Assembly: GCA_000341795.1 (NCBI GenBank)
Contig: AODO01000026.1
Coordinates: forward strand, 1 to 44,053
DNA: 44,053 nt
Direction of reading: 5' to 3'
Origin: Rhodococcus triatomae BKS 15-14
GTDB taxonomy: Bacteria; Actinomycetota; Actinomycetes; Mycobacteriales; Mycobacteriaceae
Made by a program: the position numbers and the translations under genes. Below are positions 1 to 7,505 of the stretch, piece by piece. Position 1 is the stretch's first letter; every line of letters starts with the position of its first letter. The notes under the pieces were generated by a model. That model was not told the origin of the DNA. It did not search any database and worked only from the letters and a program-made list of their open reading frames with translations.

Positions 1-34
1 GCTTCGCCGGACGCCTGAGGTTCGACTTCTTCAT
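1..34 (-). CDS. 5' end of an unidentified protein, cut by the window edge
   Basis: Only the first 11 codons lie in the window, encoding MKKSNLRRPAK. The ATG is at 34 on the minus strand. A strong AAAGGGG ribosome-binding site lies about 6 bases upstream, in the 20-base gap after the preceding gene's stop at 55. The close spacing and same direction suggest this is the last visible gene of the minus-strand operon that starts with the FtsK-like gene. The basic N-terminus could begin a signal peptide or a DNA-binding protein; nothing more can be said. Confidence 0.55.
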   Translation of the reverse strand, partial: MKKSNLRRPAK

Positions 35-54
35 GGTGAGGTCCCCTTTCCAGG

Positions 55-1317
55 TCAGTTGCCGTGCTGGGCGATTCCGTCGCCGACCGCGGTGGAGATG
101 AGGTTTCCGGCCAGACCAGCGGTGGCGTTGGCGAAGAAGTCGTTCAGCGAGGTGTCGACCTGCTCGACGACCGCCTGGCCGCCGGGCTGGGCGGCGACGA
201 AGTCGCGGACCTGCTGGTCGACGACCGGTGCGGTCTGAGCGATGTTCTGCACCACGTCGGCGGCGGCCGCACCGACCGGGCCGGAGTTCTCCCACTCGGT
301 CAGCGTCGCGGCGGTCTGATCGACGATCGCGTCGTGCTCGACGTCCTCGACCGCGATCTCCTCGGGCTGGGTGAGGTCACCGGCACCGAAGTTCGTCGCC
401 GCAGCGACACCGGCAGCACTGCCGGCCAGGCCACCGATCGTCGCGGCCGGGACACCGCCGATGGCCGCTCCGATCGCCGCTCCGCCCGCGGTGCCGGCGA
501 CACCGGTGGTCACGATCGGCAGTCCGGGGATCGGGGTCGGGATCATGCCGCCGATCGCGGCGCCCTGGATGCCGCCGATGGTGCCGCCGATCAGCCCGCC
601 AACCACGGCGGCGGGAACACCGGCCGCGGTCGCGCCGGCCACGGCGCCGGTGACACCGCCCGCGACCTGAGAGGCGGCCAGGCGCTCGGCCCGGGTGGTC
701 TCGACACCGATCGACCGCCAGAAGTCGGTGGCCTGTGCCTCGAGGATCGCCGAGGTGTTGTTGGTGCGCTCGGCGTCTGCGTCGGAGATCCAGTTGGGCT
801 GCTCGAACAGGGCGTCACCGGCCCGGATCTTGTTGCGCGGAGCGATGATCGGCGCGGTCGGGGTGACGGCTACGGGCAGGTGTAGCGTCTCGACCTGGAC
901 CGGCGCGACATAGGTGTACTCCGGGGCCACGTAGGTCTCGGTCTCAGAGTCGTAGTTCGGCATCTCCCGCCACTGCACGTTCTCCGGCGCGTACGCCTGC
1001 GGGGTCGGGGTCGGGGTCCAGGTCGCGGGCTGCGCGGGGGCCTCGGGCACGGGCGCCGGGGCGGGTGCGGTGGTGGTGCCACCCTGCGCGGTCTCGCCGG
1101 TGGTGCCGCCCTGAGTACCGGCGCCGGTGGTGCCGCCCTGAGTACCGGCGCCGGTGGTGCCGCCCTGGGTCGGTGCGGCACCGGCCGACGGGGCGAGGGC
1201 GAGACCGGCGGCGACGGCAGCTGCCGCGACGAGCGCGACAGTGGCCTGGTTCTGAACCTTGCGGTGCCGGCCACCGGAGCTGCGGCGAGCGGCGCGGTTG
1301 TGAATGTCGTTGCTCAT
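55..1317 (-). CDS. Secreted glycine-zipper protein with TQGGTTGAG repeats
   Basis: A 420-residue exported protein. The basic N-terminus (about residues 1-24) is followed by an Ala/Val-rich hydrophobic stretch ending near PSAGA at about 48, a typical signal peptide. Next come repeats of TQGGTTGAG (about 49-82), then a Pro/Ala/Thr-rich stretch. Residues of about 215-310 are a run of GxxxG-type glycine zippers such as GGLIGGTIGGIQGAAIGG, which usually pack in or on membranes. The C-terminus is mixed helical. Start: ATG at 1317 with GAAAGG upstream. Similar proteins are, from general recall, common on actinobacterial conjugative plasmids, sometimes named insoluble domain protein. Its place at the end of the FtsK/ParA operon suggests an envelope role linked to transfer, but no activity can be assigned. 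Inference only: a membrane or cell-wall pore or scaffold protein. Confidence 0.8.
   Translation of the reverse strand: MSNDIHNRAARRSSGGRHRKVQNQATVALVAAAAVAAGLALAPSAGAAPTQGGTTGAGTQGGTTGAGTQGGTTGETAQGGTTTAPAPAPVPEAPAQPATWTPTPTPQAYAPENVQWREMPNYDSETETYVAPEYTYVAPVQVETLHLPVAVTPTAPIIAPRNKIRAGDALFEQPNWISDADAERTNNTSAILEAQATDFWRSIGVETTRAERLAASQVAGGVTGAVAGATAAGVPAAVVGGLIGGTIGGIQGAAIGGMIPTPIPGLPIVTTGVAGTAGGAAIGAAIGGVPAATIGGLAGSAAGVAAATNFGAGDLTQPEEIAVEDVEHDAIVDQTAATLTEWENSGPVGAAAADVVQNIAQTAPVVDQQVRDFVAAQPGGQAVVEQVDTSLNDFFANATAGLAGNLISTAVGDGIAQHGN
1096..1167 (-). repeat. 27-bp tandem repeat coding for TQGGTTGAG
   Basis: Two identical 27-bp units (1096-1122 and 1123-1149) and an 18-bp third copy (1150-1167) encode the nine-residue TQGGTTGAG repeats just after the signal peptide of the glycine-zipper protein. 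The units are identical at the DNA level, so copy number could change by slippage. Confidence 0.85.
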
Positions 1318-1400
1318 CGAGCATCGCCTTTCATCGTGGATCGGCCTCGCGGCGAGGCCCGGATCTCGGGGGTATGGGAGGAATCGGAGGTGGATCGGGA

Positions 1401-1416
1401 GACCGGCAGGCCGGTC
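1401..1416 (-). terminator. Short GC-rich hairpin after the ParA-like gene
   Basis: A perfect 7-bp stem, GACCGGC and GCCGGTC with a 2-base loop, lies 7 bases beyond the stop of the ParA-like gene. A second hairpin (GGCCTCG and CGAGGCC) lies at 1343-1359, just before the next gene. There is no T-tract, as is usual for actinobacteria. They may weaken read-through into the downstream gene rather than stop it. Confidence 0.35.
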
Positions 1417-1422
1417 AGCGCA

Positions 1423-2847
1423 TCAGCCCACGGCGACCGCCATCCGGTCGACGACGGTGGCCGCAAGCACCGTCAGCGCGTCCCGGGTCTCGCGACGGAG
1501 CTGGGTGAGTGCGATGCGCTCACCGGAGGCGAACAGCGGCTCGAACGGCATCCGGCACACCGGAACACCGAGTGCAACGAACGCCTCAACGGTCTCGGTC
1601 TCGACCAACGGCGCGTCGCCGGGTCCCTCGGTGATGACCACCACCGTGCGGGACAACACGTCCGGACGTGCCGCCACGAGAGCGTTGAGGGTGCACTGCG
1701 CGCCAGCGGCGGCGTCACGGCGCAGCGGAACCGGAACGATCACCGCCGTCGCGGCGGTCGCGGCCCACTGCCAACTTCCGGCCAGGCTGGAGTTGCCGGT
1801 GTCGGCGACGATCAGTTCCCGGTGGCGGCCGAGGGTGGCAGCGAGCGCCGCGGCCTGGTCGAAGCTCACCGGCACCGCGGCACCGGTGACGACGTCGGAG
1901 CCGAACGGCTGCCGGGCGAGGTAGCGCGACAGCGTCGAGGGCCGCACGTCCGTGGCGGCGAGCAGGGCGGCGATGTTCTGCCCCGCCGACGCGGGCTGTG
2001 CGATGCGGTCACCGAGACTTCCGCCGACCTCACCGAGATCGAGGCAGGTGATGGTGGCGGGGCCCCGGTGCTCCGCCAGGGTCTCGGCCAGGCTGATCGA
2101 CATCGGTGTCTTGCCGACGCCGCCCTTGACGTTCGCGACCGTGATCACCGCGCCCTCGGGCAGCGGCCGGGTGATCGCCAGTTGCGAGCCGCGCAGCCGC
2201 ATTTCAAGGGAGTCGGTCTTCGGGGCGAGCTTGAGACCGAGCAGGGCGTTGATCCGCCCGCGCACGCCGAGCCGAGCCCGATCGGCCGACACCGGGGTGG
2301 CTCGCGGTGCGGACAACTGCGAGAGCACGTCCAGCGGTCCCGTGATCGGCCCTGTGATCGCTTCTGCGGGCCGCTGCCCCGCCGGGGAAGGTGACGGGGC
2401 AGCAGCCAGACGCCCAGCGGTCTGCGGCGGCGTGGGCGTGGGAACGATCGGCCGCGCAACAGGCTGCGCGGCCGGGGTGGTGTCGGCGTAGTCCATCGAC
2501 TCCGCCGACACCGTCACCGATCCGACCGGCGGCGCAGAGACGGGCTCCGACTCCGCCGGTTCGGGCTCGGCCATCGTGACAACCGGGATAGGCGTACTCG
2601 GCGCACGCATGTCGGCCTGCCCGTTCGGTCCGACAGTCAGGTACTTCGTGTCCTTCCCCGTCCGGTAGACGACGTCGACCGCGGCGTCTTGCTCCTTGGC
2701 GATGGTGTGCACGAACTCGTGCACAACCGCGCCAATCTCCTTGTGCTCGGTCGCCTCAAGCTCCATCGGAGGCACGTTGGCGTCCTCCAAGGTCGCGCGG
2801 GCGGTGGTCTTGGAGGTGATCTCGACATCGACGGTCGGCGGAGTCAT
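1423..2847 (-). CDS. ParA/MinD-like ATPase with long N-terminal extension
   Basis: A 474-residue protein. The first ~80 residues form a small mixed alpha/beta domain (ending near TKYLTVGPNGQADM). A Pro/Ala-rich linker follows to about 200, then a ParA/MinD-type P-loop ATPase domain from about 230. The deviant Walker A motif VKGGVGKTP lies at about 239-248, with both lysines present (the second near residue 246). The base after KGGVGKT is proline rather than the usual threonine. A Walker A' aspartate is seen in CLDLGEVGGSLGD, and VADTGN fits the switch II strand. Such ATPases position plasmids, chromosomes or membrane machines. Its place between the FtsK-like gene and an envelope protein, rather than beside a ParB gene, suggests a role in the transfer machine, although plasmid partition is possible. 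Start ATG lies 2 bases after the previous stop, so translation is probably coupled. Confidence 0.8.
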   Translation of the reverse strand: MTPPTVDVEITSKTTARATLEDANVPPMELEATEHKEIGAVVHEFVHTIAKEQDAAVDVVYRTGKDTKYLTVGPNGQADMRAPSTPIPVVTMAEPEPAESEPVSAPPVGSVTVSAESMDYADTTPAAQPVARPIVPTPTPPQTAGRLAAAPSPSPAGQRPAEAITGPITGPLDVLSQLSAPRATPVSADRARLGVRGRINALLGLKLAPKTDSLEMRLRGSQLAITRPLPEGAVITVANVKGGVGKTPMSISLAETLAEHRGPATITCLDLGEVGGSLGDRIAQPASAGQNIAALLAATDVRPSTLSRYLARQPFGSDVVTGAAVPVSFDQAAALAATLGRHRELIVADTGNSSLAGSWQWAATAATAVIVPVPLRRDAAAGAQCTLNALVAARPDVLSRTVVVITEGPGDAPLVETETVEAFVALGVPVCRMPFEPLFASGERIALTQLRRETRDALTVLAATVVDRMAVAVG

Positions 2848-2849
2848 CG

Positions 2850-3197
2850 TCAGTTGACCCCGAAGGCGCTCGCGCCGGCCAGTGCCGTGTTCATCTCGTC
2901 GACGACGGCCTCGGCCTGATCCAGCTCGGCCAACGCAGTCGCGCGGGCGGCGACGTCAGGCAGCGCCTCGACAACTGCGCGGCGCTTAGCGGCGGCCTCG
3001 CGGATCTCCGAGAGGCGATCGCTGGTCAGCTCCTGGTTCTCGCTGAGCTTGGCCACCCACTCCGGGGACGTGTCCTTGAAGTACTCCCGCAGCGCCTTGA
3101 TGAGGGGGTCGTTGGCGCCCTTGGACACGAACGGTCCGCGCAGCGCGGCGACATCCTCGGCGGTGGGGGTGATCGACTGGGAGATTCGGCGGCTCAT
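2850..3197 (-). CDS. Small helical protein of unknown function
   Basis: A 115-residue protein, charged and Ala/Glu-rich from about residue 40 on (NQELTSDRLSEIREAAAKRR), consistent with a helical or coiled-coil adaptor. It has no signal peptide or membrane segment. Start ATG at 3197 has a good GAAAGGACC ribosome-binding site, and its stop nearly touches the ParA-like gene start. No family is recognised. Its place between the coupling ATPase and the ParA-like ATPase suggests an accessory role for one of them. Confidence 0.7.
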   Translation of the reverse strand: MSRRISQSITPTAEDVAALRGPFVSKGANDPLIKALREYFKDTSPEWVAKLSENQELTSDRLSEIREAAAKRRAVVEALPDVAARATALAELDQAEAVVDEMNTALAGASAFGVN

Positions 3198-3242
3198 GGG
3201 TGGTCCTTTCGGTGGTTGGGTACTGCTCGGGTTGTGCGGTGG

Positions 3243-3419
3243 TCAGTCGGAGAAGTACGTCGGCGGCTCCGTCACGAGCGGCATCCGAGTACGCGCTTGG
3301 CGGGTCAACGCATTGCGCTCGGCGGTGGCTATGGCCGACCAGGCGGCGGCGATCGCGGCTTCGGCCGCTGCCGCGGGGGACGTCGCGAGTTCACGGATGC
3401 TGCACCGGGGGTGGGTCAT
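3243..3419 (-). CDS. Small 58-residue protein overlapping the FtsK-like gene
   Basis: A 58-residue reading frame whose ATG at 3419 overlaps the TGA stop of the FtsK-like gene in an ATGA junction, a standard sign of translational coupling. It starts MTHPRCSIRELATSP, is Ala-rich in the middle and ends PPTYFSD. Its stop lies 46 bases before the next start codon. The overlap, direction and lack of alternative coding in the gap support a real gene. No family is recognised. Confidence 0.55.
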   Translation of the reverse strand: MTHPRCSIRELATSPAAAAEAAIAAAWSAIATAERNALTRQARTRMPLVTEPPTYFSD

Positions 3420-5578
3420 GCGGGCGCTCCTACGAGGTCGGCTTCGGGGAGGACGACGACGCCGGTGGCGTCGAAGGTGATGCGGGTCTTCACGCGACCG
3501 GCGCCGACGGTCAGAACGGTCGAGGTCACCTCGCCCTTGCCGTCGCGGGTGACGTCGACCGCGGTCACGGTGACCGGAACGAGTTCCCCTTCGTCGTCGT
3601 CGACGAGGACGGTCTGGCCGGCCTCGACAGCGGAGGCGGGAATGACGTCAGCGAAGTCGTCGTCGGCCGCGTGCGGGGCGTCCGGCAGCTCGGCGCTTGG
3701 GGTGGTCGAGGCAGCGACGGTCGAGGTGGTGGCGGCGTCGCCGGTGCCGATGACGATCGGCTCGGCAGCGCGGCCGTACTCGCGTGCCCGCTTGGCCAGC
3801 GCGCGCTCGGTCTCGATGAACTCGGCCAGCTCCGTCGAGTAGCAGGTGAACCCGGGTGCCTCGACGGGAGCGAGACCGTCGACGATCGCCTTCTCCCCCT
3901 CGGACAACTGGTTCCACTTGTTGGGGTGGCGGTCGACGTTCGGGGTCCACCACATCTGACCGTCGGCGGGGCTGCCGTCTTCACCGATCGCGATGCCGCG
4001 ACCGGGCACCGAGGTGTCGACCTCGCGGCCGACGGTGGAGTCGCCCCACATCATCAGTGCGCCGTCCTGTGAGAGGTTGCCGAGCGAGATGCGGGTGCCG
4101 AAGTTGTCGCGGGCATTGCCGCTCGCGCCACCGAACAGTGACGCGTCCGGGCGCTGTACGCCGAGCAGCAGACGGATGCCGGCCGAGCGGGCGAGGACGG
4201 CGAGGTCGGCCCACGCGTTGAGCGGGTCGAGTTCCTTGAGCAGTGCGCGGGTCTCGTCGTCGCCGGTCTTGGCCAGTCGCTGCCACTTGCCGGACAGGAT
4301 GAAGAACTCGTCGAGGACGGCGATCATCAAGGGCAGTTGCGAGCCCTCGATCTTCATGTCGTGGATGTAGGTGTTGCGCGCCATCATCTCCGAGTGCAGA
4401 GCGCGCACGAGCATCGCTGCGCGGATCGGGTCGTAGATGATCGCGCCGCACCCCGGGTAGCCCTCCAGACCGTCGAGCTCGATCATCTTCGGATCGACAC
4501 CGACGAACGGGATGCCGCGGCGCGCGGCCTCGGTCAGCAGGGTGCGGATGACCGAGGTCTTGCCGCCACCGGTCGGGCCGACGATCAGGCAGTGCGGCTT
4601 GTTGGACCTGGTGGAGATGTCCCAGATGAAGGTGCGATCGGCCTCGCCGGTGGCGTACGGCAGGTGCCGCAGGTTCTCGTCGACCAACTCCAGCGGGTGG
4701 TCGATGCGCGAGGGCATCGGCGCGACCAGCCGCATGATCAGGAATCCGTCCGCAGGGTGCCAGTCGGTGGTCCAGTGCCGGCCGGACTCGTGCTCACCTG
4801 CATTGGCGATGAGAGCTTCTTCGACCTTGCCCTGGAAACCGCGGGATCCGGCGTTCATCGACCGCTCGAACGAGATCCGGTAGCAGGTCTCGACACCGTG
4901 CTCGTCGCGGGCGGAGACCGTCACCTTCGGGTCGGTGAAGATCGACGTCGCATCCAGGGTCGATTGCAGTGCCTTGTGCCGCTCGCTGCGCTCGTCCGGC
5001 TCGATCGTTCTCCGGCGGATGACGATCCGGTCCCGGTGCGCCTCGTGACGAACCTTCACTTCCTTGGTGGCAGTGGTGCCCGCGATGGCTTCGATGGCGC
5101 GAGACAGCTCCTCGAACTGCTTGGGACGCACGACCGTGCCCCGAGGCAGGGTGATGGTGGCGCGGCGCAGGACCCACCACCCGGACGGGAACGGCACGGC
5201 CACTTTCTTCGGCAGGTTCCCGGTAGTCTGCCGGACGACCGACTCGAGCATCGCCGACCACCGGTGGGAGCGGTGCCGCAGCACGTCGACCGCGATGAGG
5301 AGAGCGGCGGCGGCGATTAAGGCGACGCGGTAGCCGTGCAGCGTGGTCAGCACCTCGGTGGCCCGTGTGTTGGCGGCCGCGACCGATATCAGGCGCGGGG
5401 CGCACACCGCGGCGGCAGCGGCCGCGATGACGATCAGCGAGAGCGGAAGGAACCGGCCGATGTGGGTGGGCCGGGCGTTCTCGCTGAGCTGCTGACTGCG
5501 AGCGTTGCCGGAGTCGCCGAACATGTCACGCCACGTCGCGACGATCCAGTCCTTCAGTGGGTCCTGATTTCCGCTCAC
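3416..5578 (-). CDS. FtsK/TcpA-like conjugative coupling ATPase
   Basis: A 720-residue membrane-anchored DNA-pumping ATPase of the FtsK/SpoIIIE/HerA superfamily. Two membrane segments lie near residues 43-68 and 84-100. They are followed by a linker domain and the motor domain, with Walker A GPTGGGKTS at about 331-339 and Walker B LMIAVLDEF near 425-433. The C-terminal ~130 residues are an acidic, Thr/Val-rich region ending in a small beta-rich domain. In Gram-positive conjugation systems such as pCW3 and Tn916, TcpA-type proteins of this build couple the DNA substrate to the secretion channel. It heads the minus-strand operon and is divergent from the channel operon at 6753. The start is GTG at 5578, with AAAGG about 10 bases upstream. 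A chromosome-segregation FtsK is unlikely because the four-helix N-terminus and gamma domain are absent. Confidence 0.85.
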   Translation of the reverse strand: MSGNQDPLKDWIVATWRDMFGDSGNARSQQLSENARPTHIGRFLPLSLIVIAAAAAAVCAPRLISVAAANTRATEVLTTLHGYRVALIAAAALLIAVDVLRHRSHRWSAMLESVVRQTTGNLPKKVAVPFPSGWWVLRRATITLPRGTVVRPKQFEELSRAIEAIAGTTATKEVKVRHEAHRDRIVIRRRTIEPDERSERHKALQSTLDATSIFTDPKVTVSARDEHGVETCYRISFERSMNAGSRGFQGKVEEALIANAGEHESGRHWTTDWHPADGFLIMRLVAPMPSRIDHPLELVDENLRHLPYATGEADRTFIWDISTRSNKPHCLIVGPTGGGKTSVIRTLLTEAARRGIPFVGVDPKMIELDGLEGYPGCGAIIYDPIRAAMLVRALHSEMMARNTYIHDMKIEGSQLPLMIAVLDEFFILSGKWQRLAKTGDDETRALLKELDPLNAWADLAVLARSAGIRLLLGVQRPDASLFGGASGNARDNFGTRISLGNLSQDGALMMWGDSTVGREVDTSVPGRGIAIGEDGSPADGQMWWTPNVDRHPNKWNQLSEGEKAIVDGLAPVEAPGFTCYSTELAEFIETERALAKRAREYGRAAEPIVIGTGDAATTSTVAASTTPSAELPDAPHAADDDFADVIPASAVEAGQTVLVDDDEGELVPVTVTAVDVTRDGKGEVTSTVLTVGAGRVKTRITFDATGVVVLPEADLVGAPA

Positions 5579-6083
5579 CGCCTGCGCCTTTCGCTTGTGC
5601 CGAGGCTTCTAGGACACCGTCTGACGAGGCGTCATTTGCACAGTCGCAAGGAACCGCGATTCTCCACAACTGGGTCCCCTCTCCCCTTCCGGTCCTCGAA
5701 CGCACTCGGTGAACGCTCCTGGCGCGCACTGTCTCCGAGTCAGATCACTCGACTCGCTTAGCGCTGCCCCACCGTCCTGTGGACCCGGCGGTCGACGCGC
5801 CTCGCGGCCCTCCCTGCGACCGCTTGGCCTTCGCTTCACCGAGCGCTGCGCCGCCGCACCACCGACCGCCTCGGCGAGCGCTCAGGAAGCCTCCGCCGAG
5901 CGGCTTGCCAGTCGGTGCGAGCGGCACGAGACACGAGCCCATCGGGCGGCGCGGGGACCGTAGCCGAACGCGGTCGAGAAGAGAGGGTTGAGGCGTTCAT
6001 CACCTCGCCTGATCGAGCGCTGTCGATAGCGTCCGACATGGGCGCTTCCGAAATATGTTGCAGCGGCGTCAATTTGGAATTAC

Positions 6084-6126
6084 ACTCCCCCCAAGGAACG
6101 CCGGGGGGAGTGACCCCCGGAGGGGG
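6084..6126. repeat. Twin G/C hairpins in the divergent region
   Basis: A perfect 9-bp stem, ACTCCCCCC (6084-6092) pairing with GGGGGGAGT (6103-6111), is followed at once by CCCCC (6114-6118) and GGGGG (6122-6126). The G-runs on one strand could also stack. Such adjacent hairpins are usual in origins and in control regions. Confidence 0.55.
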
Positions 6127-6336
6127 TGGCGTGGGAGGCGCCTTTTCGAGCGTTCGATTCCAGCGCCAACATCCACCGCCGACTCCGGCGCCCGTTCTTA
6201 CCGCTCGGGTGAGCGCTTCCCCAGTGCACAGATCCGCCGGCCGATCCGCCGGCAATGGACGGGCCGCGGCCTGCGCGCACATCTACCTCGTGCATCGCAT
6301 CCCTGCACCGACCCATACCGCCCGCCAGTGGGCGCA

Positions 6337-6413
6337 TGACACCCGCATAGCCCCTACGCCCCCTAGCGCCCAATGCGGCCCCCTACGCGCTACGTCTCAT
6401 AGCGCGGGTGTCA
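6337..6413. repeat. Inverted repeat enclosing two CCCCTACGC direct repeats
   Basis: TGACACCCGC at 6337-6346 is matched by its reverse complement at 6404-6413. Between them, CCCCTACGC occurs twice as a direct repeat, at 6351-6359 and 6380-6388, 29 bases apart. This resembles a protein-binding array in an origin of transfer or an operator; function is inferred. Confidence 0.5.
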
Positions 6414-6671
6414 CCCACCGGTCCATCACAGTCGGCAACCCCTCCCCGTACGACACGTCCTGCACGACTCAGAGTGGCGTTGCGCGGCCCCGGCCTGGGC
6501 GGGTGATCGACACCCTGGGATTCGCTTGCACACAGTGTCGTTCGCACCGCACACCGCCGCTCCCCGATACGGCCGGACGCGGCGGCGCTCGCCGATCCAC
6601 GAGAACGAATCTTTCGGGGTCTCGCAACGCTCGGACCTGTGGCGATACCGGTTTGGCCCTCTGACACCCCG

Positions 6672-6701
6672 TTGAGGCGAGAACGGACATCGACTTACGT
6701 T
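6672..6701 (+). promoter_or_regulatory. Candidate promoter of the secretion operon
   Basis: TTGAGG (6672-6677) and TACGTT (6696-6701) are spaced by 18 bases and lie about 50 bases before the first start codon of the plus-strand operon at 6753. The match to the housekeeping actinobacterial consensus is moderate. Confidence 0.35.
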
Positions 6702-6752
6702 CGCGTGCATCCATATTCAGGTGCATCGACCGATCTCACGATGGAGAGTCCA

Positions 6753-7061
6753 ATGTCCCTCACCTCCGCAGTAGTCGACCTGGCGACCACCGCGCCCCCG
6801 CACGTCGACGTGCTCGCCCAGACCACCGAGGTGTCGACCGGCGGCCTGCGTGCCTGGATCAGCGACAACATCGTCTTCACGATCCTGCTCCTTGGTGCGT
6901 GTGTCATCGCCGTCGGCGGCATGCGCGGCAACCTGTCGAAGGTCGTCACCGTCGGCGGCCTGTCCCTCGTGGGGTTGGCGTACTTCTCGATCGCCCAGTC
7001 CCAAAGCGCCGCGACCGGTGTCGGAAATTGGCTGCTCGGACTGTTCGGCGTCCAGGTCTGA
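6753..7061 (+). CDS. Small two-helix membrane protein (TcpD/pilin-like position)
   Basis: A 102-residue protein with two predicted membrane segments, near residues 34-52 (IVFTILLLGACVIAVGG) and 60-78. The start is set at 6753 because GGAGAG lies 4-6 bases upstream. A longer in-frame extension to 6639 crosses the promoter region and lacks a site of this quality. As first gene of a conjugation operon, it fits the small membrane proteins (TcpD or VirB2-like) of Gram-positive type IV systems. Sequence alone does not separate these possibilities. Confidence 0.7.
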   Translation: MSLTSAVVDLATTAPPHVDVLAQTTEVSTGGLRAWISDNIVFTILLLGACVIAVGGMRGNLSKVVTVGGLSLVGLAYFSIAQSQSAATGVGNWLLGLFGVQV

Positions 7062-7106
7062 CGTGCTCGCCCCTGACCTCCGACCGACCCGTGATGGGAG
7101 CCGACC

Positions 7107-7505
7107 GTGATCGACAACGATGACCTGCTGCACCGCGTGGACCGTCATTTCCTCGGCCCGACCGGATGGACGTTCCCGTTCCGGATCCGCTATGCGGCGA
7201 TCGGGCTCGGGGTCGCGATCTTCGTGACCGTCTTCATCGTCGGCCGCGCGCTCGTGCACGTGCCGCTCGGCTTCCGATCGCTCGCGGTGATGCTTGTCAT
7301 CGCCGTCGTGCTGACGTCGAAGGTGACCAAGTACGTCAACGCCGATCGCCCGGTCCGGTCGGTGCTGCGCGCCGCGTGGAACGACCTCAACGCCCCGCGC
7401 CCACCGAAGCCCGGCCAGACCGTCGTGCTTCGCATTCCTGCCACTGTTCGCGCGCAGCGCAGCGCGCCCGTGTCCGCGCCGATCGAAGGTGAGTCCTTCC
7501 GATGA
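7107..7505 (+). CDS. TcpE/VirB3-like membrane protein
   Basis: A 132-residue protein with a short cytoplasmic N-terminus, two membrane segments (about 28-47 and 55-72) and a basic C-terminal tail. GTG start at 7107 follows GGGAG with 6 bases of spacing. Its stop overlaps the start of the VirB4-like ATPase in an ATGA junction. Small two-helix proteins placed directly before the VirB4-type ATPase are typically TcpE or VirB3 (PrgI-like) parts that dock the ATPase to the membrane. The assignment rests on size, topology and position. Confidence 0.7.
   Translation: MIDNDDLLHRVDRHFLGPTGWTFPFRIRYAAIGLGVAIFVTVFIVGRALVHVPLGFRSLAVMLVIAVVLTSKVTKYVNADRPVRSVLRAAWNDLNAPRPPKPGQTVVLRIPATVRAQRSAPVSAPIEGESFR

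Larger units (their letters stand above)
5579..6752. other. Gene-free divergent control region, candidate oriT
   Basis: This 1.17 kb stretch separates the minus-strand FtsK operon from the plus-strand secretion operon. Open frames here have biased, non-protein-like composition, so I call no gene. It holds dense repeats, listed separately at 6084-6126 and 6337-6413, and should contain promoters for both operons. A long, repeat-rich, gene-free region between the two transfer operons fits a transfer origin, but no nick-site consensus or relaxase gene was recognised. Confidence 0.4.

Noticed and set aside
5915-6664. 249-codon open frame in the divergent region
   Set aside because: Composition is Arg/Pro/Ser/Thr-rich with no domain or conserved pattern, it crosses the hairpins and the inverted repeat, and it has no good ribosome-binding site.
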